Assembly (NCBI RefSeq): GCF_003862475.1
Contig: NZ_RRCO01000003.1
Location: 62,001-126,000 of the forward strand
Direction: 5' to 3'
Source of the DNA: Lachnoanaerobaculum gingivalis
GTDB lineage: Bacteria > Bacillota > Clostridia > Lachnospirales > Lachnospiraceae
DNA length: 64,000 nucleotides
The number at the start of each line of letters is the position of its first letter. Position 1 is the first letter of the stretch. The translations under genes and the position numbers were made by a program. Positions 18,593 to 27,121 of the stretch are shown piece after piece. Under the pieces are notes generated by a model. The model was not told where the DNA came from. It saw only the letters and a program-made list of their open reading frames with translations, and did not search any database.

Positions 18593-20809
18593 TTAAAGAT
18601 TTTCCCATCCAAGTACTCTTTCTCTCATTCCGTCTATATCCAATACTCCATAGGCAAAACCCTTTCTTACAAGCTCTTCCGGAACAAATTCATCATATTT
18701 TTCAAATACAGGCACTTCCTTATCATAAACCAAAGACATGGGGTCTATTTCATCGGCTGCTTTTTCACTTACTGTCTTATAGAATTCTTTTTCACCTACA
18801 TTCATAGTGAATTGTATAAAATACGGTCTTGAAGGATTTAAACCTTTAAGCCCAAGTTCTTTTGCACAATGTACCTTTAAAAATCTCTCAAGTGCCAAAA
18901 ATGCATAGCTTCCAAGCCATGGAAATAAAGCCCACATATTTCCACCAAGATGTATAAGCGGCTTATTTGACAACTCAGCCTTTTTAAAGCAATCTCTGGC
19001 TTGTTCCAGTCTGCCTCTACCATGACTCATCAAATACATATATGTATCTGATGAGCTGAGTACATCTTTCATTTTCTCCAGTACGTGGGTATGTATATCT
19101 CCCGGCACGTCTCCAAAATAAGCCGGAATATTTCCCTTTACCAAGCTTACATATATAGCTCTTCTTTTATGATCTACTTCCTCCACAATCCACACTCTGC
19201 CTGCAATTGCAACCTTACCTCCTCTTTCCGGCGGTCTCACAATAGTTCCAAGTTCTTGTGACTCTGTTCGTACGGAATATTCTATGTTCTCCTGAAAAAC
19301 AGCATAAAATTTATAGTTATTTACCACTCTTTCACCAGAAATCCCCACTATAAGTCCACCGTTTTCAGTCCTGTTTATATGATCCGTTTTAAGTAAATGA
19401 AGCAATAAAAACCTAAAATCATCATGACTTATTCTTCTAAAAGCGGAAAGGGTAAGAACTCTTGATGCCAACTCGGCAGGTGTCATTTCTCCCATTGAAG
19501 CCAATGTGCTCATTGTCTGATGGTAGAGCAAGCTGTATGGAAGCCTGTCAAGCCTTGGAGGCTCCACAAACTTTTCTTCAATGTAGAGCTGTACCAAAGC
19601 TATTCCCTGTATCAAATACCATGGTATCATTTCAGGCATCATTGCCCTTGGCTCAGGATGGTCCTCCCTCATCACAAACCACATCTCAGAAGGTGTGCCT
19701 CTCCTCCCGGTTCTTCCAAGTCTTTGTAAAAATCCTGATACGGTAAAAGGAGCATCTATTTGAAATGCTCTCTCAAGTCTGCCGATATCTATTCCAAGTT
19801 CAAGTGTCGCAGTAGCACATATGGATATCAAGGAATCATCATCCTTCATCTCCTCTTCCGCACTCTCTCTATATGATGCGGAGAGATTGCCGTGATGGAT
19901 AAGAAATCTGTCAGGCTCACGATTGGCCTCACAGTATTGTCTAAGTTGTTGGCATACAATCTCACATTCTTCTCTTGAGTTTGTAAATACGAGACACTTT
20001 TTTCCCTTTGTATGTTCAAATATATAGGCAAGTCCCGGATTTGCACCTTTCGGTGCGTATCCGGTATTTAGCTCCCTTGCTGTATCTTCATAACAGGCAG
20101 CCTGTGGCTCGGTATTAAAGAAATGTTCCATTGATAATCTCCAGGTTTCCTTGCCTCTGTCAAACTTCGGTATCAATGTTTTTCTCTTGCTTCCGGAGGA
20201 AAGAAAGTCTCCGGCAAGCTTCGGATTTCCTATGGTAGCGGAAAGTCCCACTCTTCTTGGATCACAGCCTGCCATTTTACAAAGTCTTTCTATAAGGCAA
20301 AATGTCTGTAAGCCTCTATCGGCTCTAAGTAAAGAATGTATTTCATCAATTACTATAAATCTCAGATCATGAAAAAGAGATGATATTTCCATATGCTTAT
20401 TTATCATCAATGATTCCAATGACTCAGGTGTTATCTGTAAAATACCCGAGGGCTTTTTTAACAGTTTTCTCTTGCCGGTCTGAGTAACATCCCCATGCCA
20501 TCTTGTCACTTTGATATTTGCTTCTTCACATATAAAATTTAACCTTGAAAACTGATCATTTATAAGAGCTTTTAGTGGTGCTATATAAAGTACTCCTACA
20601 CTGCTTGAAGGATTTTCATCAATCAAAGTCAATATCGGAAAGAATGCCGCCTCTGTTTTTCCCGAAGCTGTAGATGCTGTTAAGAGCAGATTTTCATCAG
20701 TATTAAATAAAACATCTGCAGCAGCATTTTGCACACCTCTAAGCATCTGCCATCCCGAATTATAAATATATTCCCTTATAAAAGAGGCATATCTTTCATA
20801 CGTGTTCAT
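18593..20809 (-). CDS. Lhr-like SF2 DEAD/DEAH helicase of a TerB-linked module
   Basis: 738 residues: Walker A TASTASGKT (44-52), DEIH box (155-158), SAT (190-192) and motif VI QRLGRTGRRG. The order and the RWHGDVTQTGKRKLLKKPSGILQITPE-type block match Lhr/DruE-type helicases, but the long C-terminal winged-helix part of Lhr is replaced by a different 280-residue region. It overlaps the upstream ATPase by 4 bp (ATGA), so both are made from one mRNA. Expected to unwind nucleic acid for the module. Confidence 0.85.
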   Translation of the reverse strand: MNTYERYASFIREYIYNSGWQMLRGVQNAAADVLFNTDENLLLTASTASGKTEAAFFPILTLIDENPSSSVGVLYIAPLKALINDQFSRLNFICEEANIKVTRWHGDVTQTGKRKLLKKPSGILQITPESLESLMINKHMEISSLFHDLRFIVIDEIHSLLRADRGLQTFCLIERLCKMAGCDPRRVGLSATIGNPKLAGDFLSSGSKRKTLIPKFDRGKETWRLSMEHFFNTEPQAACYEDTARELNTGYAPKGANPGLAYIFEHTKGKKCLVFTNSREECEIVCQQLRQYCEANREPDRFLIHHGNLSASYRESAEEEMKDDDSLISICATATLELGIDIGRLERAFQIDAPFTVSGFLQRLGRTGRRGTPSEMWFVMREDHPEPRAMMPEMIPWYLIQGIALVQLYIEEKFVEPPRLDRLPYSLLYHQTMSTLASMGEMTPAELASRVLTLSAFRRISHDDFRFLLLHLLKTDHINRTENGGLIVGISGERVVNNYKFYAVFQENIEYSVRTESQELGTIVRPPERGGKVAIAGRVWIVEEVDHKRRAIYVSLVKGNIPAYFGDVPGDIHTHVLEKMKDVLSSSDTYMYLMSHGRGRLEQARDCFKKAELSNKPLIHLGGNMWALFPWLGSYAFLALERFLKVHCAKELGLKGLNPSRPYFIQFTMNVGEKEFYKTVSEKAADEIDPMSLVYDKEVPVFEKYDEFVPEELVRKGFAYGVLDIDGMRERVLGWENL

Positions 20810-22134
20810 AATGTAAACTCCACAAAATTTTCACCGCTGTTATCTGATACCGCCTCCGACTTTGCAAAAGAGAAATCGGAAGATTCCAAAAGTTCATTTA
20901 TTCTTAAAGCCGGATTTTGATACAGAAGATCCAAAAGCTCAATAAAATCCCTTATCACTTCTCTTGGTGTAATATTTTCTGTTGCTCCTATTCTGGAATA
21001 CTCCAAGCTTATAAAATCTCCAATATCACTGTCACTTAGAGTATTTTTGTATCCATACAATCCTGCATGCATATCTGACAGTTTTTCACATAGTACAAGC
21101 ATCTCCTCCGGTGTCAGTGCTTCCAGCCTTATTACAGGTGAGAGCAAATCTCTCATACCCGGCTTTGAAAATTTGCCTTCCGAAAGTCTTGAACGAAGAG
21201 CCTCATAGCTGTATATTCCCCTTCTCTTATCTTCTAATGTCTGTGGCGTTGCACCCATTATAATTCCGAGATATTTTGCCTTACCCTGCAATGTGTCATT
21301 ATACATAGTAAGCATCTTTTCATAATTATATTGTCTGGTAACAGCATTAGGTATCTTATATATATTTACAAGTTCATCTACCATGATCATCATTCCGCTA
21401 TATCCCGCAAGCCTGAAAAACATGGCAAACAGCTTTAAATACTCATACCAGTCCTCATCCGTGATAATGATATTTACTCCAAGCGCTTCTTTTGCATCAG
21501 TCTTTCTGCTGTATTCGCCTCTAAACCAACGAACAATTTTCATCTTTGTTTCATCATCCCCGTCTATATAGGCATGATAGTATTTAGACAGTAGTGATCC
21601 GAACTCGAATCCATGAACCATCTCTGAAAGTCCTGCTATTACAGTATATATTTTTTTATCTACCTCATCTAAAAGTTCTTTACTTCCCGGTAATACTCCA
21701 TTTTTTTCTATACAGTCCGTCTGAATATTATTTATCCATCTGTCTAAAAGTAATGTTATTGCTCCGCCTTCAGGCTTTGTTTTTGTAGACAGATTTCCTA
21801 TAAGCTCTCTATATGTGGCAAGCCCCTGTCCTTTAGTCCCCTGCAACCTGCGTTCAGGTGAAAGATCCGCATCAGCAACTATAAAGCCCTTATCCATTAC
21901 ATAATTTCTTATGGTCTGTAATAAAAAACTCTTTCCGCTGCCGTATTTACCTACAATAAATCTAAATGAAGCACCACCTTCCGCCACTATGTCCACATCA
22001 TGCAGCAATGCCTCTATCTCGTTTTTTCTGCCAACCGTAATATATGGTAAACCTGTTCTTGGAACCACTCCTCCCTTTAGTGAATTAATCAAGGTTTGAG
22101 CAATTCTCTTAGGTGCTTTTTTATCTTCATTCAT
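20806..22134 (-). CDS. DUF2791-type P-loop ATPase (BrxC/BrxD family)
   Basis: 442 residues with PYITVGRKNEIEALL, Walker A GKYGSGKS (62-69) and DADLSPERRLQGTKGQGLATYRELIGNL, a stretch typical of the DUF2791/BrxD ATPases, and MIMVDELVNIYKI as Walker B. In BREX type 2 and related systems this ATPase accompanies an Lhr-like helicase. Here the third partner is a TerB-N protein rather than BREX methylases, and no PglX/PglZ is present nearby. It overlaps both neighbours. Confidence 0.85.
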   Translation of the reverse strand: MNEDKKAPKRIAQTLINSLKGGVVPRTGLPYITVGRKNEIEALLHDVDIVAEGGASFRFIVGKYGSGKSFLLQTIRNYVMDKGFIVADADLSPERRLQGTKGQGLATYRELIGNLSTKTKPEGGAITLLLDRWINNIQTDCIEKNGVLPGSKELLDEVDKKIYTVIAGLSEMVHGFEFGSLLSKYYHAYIDGDDETKMKIVRWFRGEYSRKTDAKEALGVNIIITDEDWYEYLKLFAMFFRLAGYSGMMIMVDELVNIYKIPNAVTRQYNYEKMLTMYNDTLQGKAKYLGIIMGATPQTLEDKRRGIYSYEALRSRLSEGKFSKPGMRDLLSPVIRLEALTPEEMLVLCEKLSDMHAGLYGYKNTLSDSDIGDFISLEYSRIGATENITPREVIRDFIELLDLLYQNPALRINELLESSDFSFAKSEAVSDNSGENFVEFTL

Positions 22135-24004
22135 ATATCTCTCCTATAATATTCAAAATATCTTCTCTGTAATCCTCTACCAAATATATTTCATCGCCTT
22201 CACATTCCAATATATTGTCTCCTATCTCTTCAAAGAAAGCCTCATTGATATTGTCTGTAATAATTGATGTAAACATATTATTTAACCTTATCAGTTGTTT
22301 ATAATCCTTTCCTGCAACAATATACTTTAAAATATTTAAATTTATATCGTCTGATTTCTCCGATATTTTATTAAAATCCGAGTTTTCTGTTTTGCTCTTA
22401 TTACCGTCATCATATTCTATATAATGCTTTTCTATAGTATTTTGTATATCATCCTTTTCATCTATATCTTCATCTACAAGCAAATTCGTCTTAGTAATTT
22501 CTGCATCATTTCGAATCTTTTTCAATACTGAAAAGTCTACATTTATCCGTTTTCTTTCATTATGTTTTATTTCCTTAACAGCTTCGTTAAATGCGACTGC
22601 AATGAGGTCAGCAATCCGGGTATCTTCCATGTTTGGTTTCAAGTAATATCCAAGCTTAAATTCATCTCTGATCAATCTGTCAATTTCATGAACTATAGAT
22701 ACAAGTTTCTTCTTATTAAAACATGCCCTTATATAAGACTTCTCCTTCCACCTGCCCGATTTACAATGATAAGACCTCACTCCGTTCACTATATAATCGA
22801 TATCCGAGATCACTTTATCATCCCTGTAAACTGCGTTTAATAACGGATATATGCTTCTGTTTTGCAGTCTCCCGAAGCAATGTGTAAATATACTTTTGCC
22901 GTCAATATTTCCGGCTTTTAAAATAAATTTCCACACATACGCATATATAATTATACTTTTCTCTCTTTCTTTTTTTAAACTTACAGAATTTAAAAATCTC
23001 TTACCTGCAAAAAAACTTATGGCCTCAAATATTTCCATATCATTATAATTTCCAGATTTTTTCAGAATTTCAAGTGCATGATCTCTGTCCAAGACATCTT
23101 TTTCAATATATTTTTTTACTTCATCTACGGAAAAACCCTTAACAAGCGAATACTCCAAATACCATCTATGTAAATTCCTTTTTATCTGAGTGCTATCTTC
23201 TAAAAAACCGCCTTCTATAAATTTTTCTTCAAACTCTTTAAGCTTATTCAAACTGTCAACAGGTGAAGAACTGCCTATACCACAGAGAAGCTCATAGATA
23301 TATAGGTAAATAAAAGATGTAAAGGTTTTGTTATATACTCCATTCCTCACTTCAGTTCTCCATGTAAAATAAGCCCTCAATTGTTTATCACTCAAATCAT
23401 GGTATGTGGTAAAATAACCTGAAATATCACATACCTGCCCATGATAATCATCCTCATAATCTTCCATAAACTTGGCCTGCCTATAGAAGTTTTTTGCACT
23501 TAATTGTCCGGAGCAATCATCATATCTATATAGCTTTCTCATTTCAGTAATTTTCTCCGGAATATATTCCTTTTTCTTTAGAAAATCACTCCCTTTTGCA
23601 AATGGTAAAGGTGTATCCGTATATACAGTATTACTTTTTCGGTTATCTGATAAAGCTGTGTCTTTAGACGGATTCCCTTGTAATACTGCCTTATCAAATA
23701 ATTCAAATATATGATCTCTATCAGTTTTATCATTAAATGATATGCCTACCCAGCTACTTCCATGCATACGCAAAGGGGCAACTATATACTCTTTCATCCT
23801 GTCAAATAAACTTGCATCATATTTCAAATCACAATGTTCTGCCCATCTTCCGGTATTGGAATTCCACTCCTTTATAAGAAGTGCCATCATCTTTCCCGTT
23901 AAAGGATGGTACAGTCTTGACATAGTTAAAAAGCTGTCCCATCTGTCGTGCTCTTCAATATTATGTTTTTCTTTTATATAATCTAACAACTCCTTTAATT
24001 CCAT
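22127..24004 (-). CDS. TerB-N / TerB-C domain protein
   Basis: 625 residues. Residues about 190-260 hold LSDKQLRAYFTWRTEVRNG and FIYLYIYELLCGIG, the signature of the TerB-N domain. The last 70 residues (from about 555; NEAFFEEIGDNILE and a following YREDIL) match TerB-C. The linker around 460-550 is acidic and probably disordered. TerB-N/TerB-C proteins occur with DUF2791 ATPases and SF2 helicases in predicted tellurium-type stress or phage-conflict modules. It is first of three overlapping genes (8-bp overlap with the ATPase). Confidence 0.8.
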   Translation of the reverse strand: MELKELLDYIKEKHNIEEHDRWDSFLTMSRLYHPLTGKMMALLIKEWNSNTGRWAEHCDLKYDASLFDRMKEYIVAPLRMHGSSWVGISFNDKTDRDHIFELFDKAVLQGNPSKDTALSDNRKSNTVYTDTPLPFAKGSDFLKKKEYIPEKITEMRKLYRYDDCSGQLSAKNFYRQAKFMEDYEDDYHGQVCDISGYFTTYHDLSDKQLRAYFTWRTEVRNGVYNKTFTSFIYLYIYELLCGIGSSSPVDSLNKLKEFEEKFIEGGFLEDSTQIKRNLHRWYLEYSLVKGFSVDEVKKYIEKDVLDRDHALEILKKSGNYNDMEIFEAISFFAGKRFLNSVSLKKEREKSIIIYAYVWKFILKAGNIDGKSIFTHCFGRLQNRSIYPLLNAVYRDDKVISDIDYIVNGVRSYHCKSGRWKEKSYIRACFNKKKLVSIVHEIDRLIRDEFKLGYYLKPNMEDTRIADLIAVAFNEAVKEIKHNERKRINVDFSVLKKIRNDAEITKTNLLVDEDIDEKDDIQNTIEKHYIEYDDGNKSKTENSDFNKISEKSDDINLNILKYIVAGKDYKQLIRLNNMFTSIITDNINEAFFEEIGDNILECEGDEIYLVEDYREDILNIIGEIYE

Positions 24005-24092
24005 TTATCCGTCCTTCTTTGGTCGCAAAAAGGTCTGACTCCTCTTACAAGAAAACTTGTATCAGGTTTCAAACCTATAGGCATCACTAATA

Positions 24093-24755
24093 TTATGCAA
24101 CAGCAAAACTTGACAAATCAAACAGACTACCGAGAGATGTTCCGAAATCTGTAGGCCTCATAGCTTCCGCTATCTTACTGAGTGTAGTATCAAACAGTTC
24201 ACGGTCTTTAAAAACATGGAAAAGCTTTGCTGTATTTCTTGCATCATCCAGTGCACTATGCTCTCTTCCAAGAAAATTAATACCTGCCATATCAAGTGCA
24301 AGACTTAATGAAACCTGTTTATCAAATCCAAGTTCGGTATCGAATTCTTCCTGAAAATCATTCCACTCATTTGAAAATATCTTCGACTCAGTAGTGCTTA
24401 TATCATATTTTTTCAGTATTAACTCCTTTGAAACTTGCTTATAATCATTATTGCTCCATGCATATATCTTAATATCATCATCTACACCAAGACACCAGTT
24501 TGAAAACATCTTTAACGCCTCGTTAAACTTAGGTGCATTTATAACCATATCGTAGGTAATTCCTGTCAAATCTCTCACTATTGATGTAATTCTTGTATTG
24601 TACTCAGGTTTTACATAGGTTCTAAAAGATGATATCTCCTGAAAGTTTTCATCCAACATTATAGCACCTATTTCAATAGTCTCCATAGTACATCCAATAT
24701 TTCTATGCTCTTTTCCAATTTTGTTCATTTCCAAATCAACTACGATATGCTTCAT
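24093..24755 (-). CDS. DEDDh 3'-5' exonuclease
   Basis: 220 residues. VVDLEMNKIG (Exo I, Asp/Glu), a middle DRNL-like region, and HSALDDARNTAKLFHVF (Exo III with the DEDDh His) identify the RNase T/epsilon/ERI-1 exonuclease fold, closest in layout to KapD-like proteins. It degrades DNA or RNA from the 3' end. It lies 88 bp upstream of the TerB-N gene in the same direction, so it could be co-transcribed, but such exonucleases also occur alone. Confidence 0.8.
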   Translation of the reverse strand: MKHIVVDLEMNKIGKEHRNIGCTMETIEIGAIMLDENFQEISSFRTYVKPEYNTRITSIVRDLTGITYDMVINAPKFNEALKMFSNWCLGVDDDIKIYAWSNNDYKQVSKELILKKYDISTTESKIFSNEWNDFQEEFDTELGFDKQVSLSLALDMAGINFLGREHSALDDARNTAKLFHVFKDRELFDTTLSKIAEAMRPTDFGTSLGSLFDLSSFAVA

Positions 24756-24786
24756 AACAGCCTCCCAAATATTTTATACTTATATA

Positions 24787-24903
24787 ATATATAAAATGCT
24801 GTCCTATAAAAATACCTTGAAAAGGTAATCTTAATATTTTAACCAATAATTATAATACTATACTTATACTGTATGAACAAGAAAACAAGGCATATGGTCT
24901 GGC
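24787..24903. repeat. Left 117-bp direct repeat flanking the IS1634-family element
   Basis: Matches 26990-27106 with only three mismatches (near 24803, 24817 and 24847). It ends inside the loop of the OmpA-gene terminator hairpin, so this copy holds only half the hairpin. Confidence 0.85.
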
Positions 24904-24991
24904 CGGGTCTTCAACAGTTTGTTACATGCAAACAGCCTCTAAAGCCTTATAAATAAAGGGTTTTCTGTGTCAAATTTCTTTTATTTTATTG

Positions 24992-25020
24992 TTGTATTTT
25001 GTTGTATTATATGATATAAT
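24992..25020 (+). promoter_or_regulatory. Transposase promoter, TTGTAT-17-TATAAT
   Basis: The -35 TTGTAT (24992-24997) and perfect -10 TATAAT (25015-25020) have 17-bp spacing. The transposase ATG starts only 5 bp after the -10, so the mRNA would be leaderless or lack a ribosome site, which could keep expression low. Confidence 0.55.
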
Positions 25021-25025
25021 GAAGT

Positions 25026-26888
25026 ATGAAACTTTGGTATGACAAAAAATCGAAGGATCCTACTTATTTTATTCAAAGAGGAATCCGAAACGGAAAAAAG
25101 ACTACTACTAAAAATGTGGTTCGCATAGGAAAACATTCCGAACTTCTAAAAACTACCGCTGACCCTCTGGCTTACGCTCTTGATGAGGTCAAAAGATATA
25201 ATGAGGAGTTAAAAAACAATAAATCGGTAGCTTTAGATTTTAAGTTTGACTTTAATGAAAAAATCACCTATCAAGATGATTTAGTATCTAAGTCTAAACT
25301 TTTAAACATAGGATATTTTTTCCTTCAGCAAATTTACCATGATCTCAAGATTGGAGCCTTCTTCAAAAATATAATAAAAGATACTAGAATACAGTTTGAC
25401 CCAAATCTGGTAAATAGATTCCTCACTTATTCTCGTATACTTAATCCTGACTCCAAGCTAGGTACTCATCAGAATCTTGTTAGCTTTTATGAGCAACCCA
25501 CATTTGGTTACGAACACATTCTTCGTACACTTGACATTATGTATGATCATTATGATGAGTATATTTCTCATCTATATGATGCAAGTACGAAATTAATAAA
25601 GAGAGATACCTCGGTATGTTTTTTTGACTGCTCAAACTATTACTTTGAAATAGAATCAAATGACGAAGATTATATTGATCCTGTAACCGGTGAAGTGACT
25701 AAAGGTCTACGAAAATATGGTGTGAGTAAAGAACATAGACCAAATCCTATTGTACAAATGGGACTATTTATGGACAAAGACGGTATACCACTATCTATGT
25801 GCATTACTTCCGGTTCTGATAATGAGCAAACTACTGCTATTCCTTTAGAACAAAAGCTAATAACTATGTTTAAGGGCAAAAAGTTTATTTATTGTGCTGA
25901 TGCCGGTCTTGGGTCTTTAAATATCAGAAATTTTAATTCTATGGGTGGCAGAGCTTTTATTGTTACTCAATCCATAAAGATGCTTTCTAATACGTTAAAA
26001 GAAGCTATTTTTAGTGATATTGATTATCGCCTATTATCTAATGATAAACCTGCAACTATTCAGCAAATGAAAGATTTTGATAGGTTTGATAAAGTTAATG
26101 CAGAACTGTACGATGATAGGATATACAAGATAATCCCTGCTGATAAGGCATTTGACCTTGGACTTTATGAAGAAAAGGCATGTAAGAATGGTACTATTAA
26201 GAAAGTTAAGTCAAAGGCCGTAGTTCCACAAAAAATCATTGTCTCATTCTCAAGAAAAATGATGGAATATCAAAGATTTATACGAAATCGCCAGATAGAA
26301 AGGGCTAAGAAGCTCCTTACTAAGCTGGACCCCGAAACCTATAAAAAAGGGGCAAATGATATAACTCGTTTTATAAAACGAACCACATCAACATCCTCCG
26401 GTGAAAAAGCTGTAGATACCTACGAACTTAACCAAGAAGCCATAAATGAAGAAGAAAAGTATGATGGATTCTATGCAGTGGCAACAAATCTTGAAGATTC
26501 AGCTAAGTATATCTTAGAAATTAGCTCAAACAGATACAAGATAGAAGATTGCTTTAGAATAATGAAAACCAATTTTTCAGCCAGACCTGTATTTCATCAA
26601 AATAGAGAGCGAATAGTAGCACACTTTATGGTCTGTTACACAGCTCTTTTAATATATAGGATTCTGGAAAAGAAGCTGGATATGTATGGAACGCATTTCA
26701 CTGTAGAGAATGTTATAGAAACTTTGAATAACATGCAGGTAGCTAATTTAGAAGATGTATGCTATATGTCAACATATGATAATTCACAAGTACTAACGTC
26801 ATTAAATGCTATCTTTAATCTTGAATTGGACAAGAAATACTATCAGCCAAAAGATTTAAATAAAAAAATAAAAAAGATTTCAACTTGA
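25026..26888 (+). CDS. IS1634-family DDE transposase
   Basis: 620 residues, intact. SVCFFDCSNYYFEIES supplies the first Asp (about 201), FIYCADAGLGSLN the second (about 292), and RYKIEDCFRIMKTNF the Glu, the IS4-superfamily DDE layout with a C-terminal HFMVCYTALLIYRILEKKLD helix typical of IS1634/IS1549 transposases. No Shine-Dalgarno site precedes the ATG. Codon use does not look foreign, and the lack of frameshifts suggests the element may still be active. Confidence 0.92.
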   Translation: MKLWYDKKSKDPTYFIQRGIRNGKKTTTKNVVRIGKHSELLKTTADPLAYALDEVKRYNEELKNNKSVALDFKFDFNEKITYQDDLVSKSKLLNIGYFFLQQIYHDLKIGAFFKNIIKDTRIQFDPNLVNRFLTYSRILNPDSKLGTHQNLVSFYEQPTFGYEHILRTLDIMYDHYDEYISHLYDASTKLIKRDTSVCFFDCSNYYFEIESNDEDYIDPVTGEVTKGLRKYGVSKEHRPNPIVQMGLFMDKDGIPLSMCITSGSDNEQTTAIPLEQKLITMFKGKKFIYCADAGLGSLNIRNFNSMGGRAFIVTQSIKMLSNTLKEAIFSDIDYRLLSNDKPATIQQMKDFDRFDKVNAELYDDRIYKIIPADKAFDLGLYEEKACKNGTIKKVKSKAVVPQKIIVSFSRKMMEYQRFIRNRQIERAKKLLTKLDPETYKKGANDITRFIKRTTSTSSGEKAVDTYELNQEAINEEEKYDGFYAVATNLEDSAKYILEISSNRYKIEDCFRIMKTNFSARPVFHQNRERIVAHFMVCYTALLIYRILEKKLDMYGTHFTVENVIETLNNMQVANLEDVCYMSTYDNSQVLTSLNAIFNLELDKKYYQPKDLNKKIKKIST

Positions 26889-26919
26889 ACTTTCCATACA
26901 ACATTTTTTAGATACTTAA

Positions 26920-26964
26920 AAAAGTGGCTAAAGCCTTGTAAATACAGGGTTTCAAGCCACTTTT
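26920..26964 (+). terminator. Terminator of the IS1634 transposase gene
   Basis: A 10-bp stem (AAAAGTGGCT/AGCCACTTTT) with an additional inner partial stem, ending in T-rich sequence, about 30 bp after the stop codon. Confidence 0.7.
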
Positions 26965-26989
26965 CTATTCCCAAACTGTTGAAGATGGG

Positions 26990-27106
26990 ATATATAAAAT
27001 GCTGTACTATAAAAATACCTTGTAAAGGTAATCTTAATATTTTAACCAATGATTATAATACTATACTTATACTGTATGAACAAGAAAACAAGGCATATGG
27101 TCTGGC
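26990..27106. repeat. Right 117-bp direct repeat flanking the IS1634-family element
   Basis: Counterpart of 24787-24903. This copy joins directly to the rest of the OmpA terminator hairpin, so it marks the original gene end. Confidence 0.85.
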
Positions 27107-27116
27107 CATATGCCTT
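27090..27116 (-). terminator. Intrinsic terminator of the OmpA-like gene
   Basis: A perfect 11-bp stem (AAGGCATATGG/CCATATGCCTT) with a 5-nt loop, 5 bp after the stop; on the minus strand it is followed by GTTTTCTTG. The IS1634-family element entered the loop and duplicated only one arm. Confidence 0.8.
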
Positions 27117-27121
27117 AAGTT

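Larger units (their letters stand above)
24904..26989 (+). mobile_element. IS1634-family insertion sequence
   Basis: About 2.1 kb. The ends share a near-perfect inverted repeat containing TCTTCAACAGTTTG (left 24908-24921; right, inverted, 26973-26986). One transposase gene fills it. The 117-bp direct repeats outside are target duplications, long as reported for IS1634 and IS1549. Insertion occurred in the terminator between the OmpA-like gene and the exonuclease gene. Confidence 0.85.

Noticed and set aside
18593-22134. A BREX system
   Set aside because: Only a BrxD-type ATPase and an Lhr-like helicase are present; PglX, PglZ and BrxA/B-type genes are absent and the partner is a TerB-N protein.
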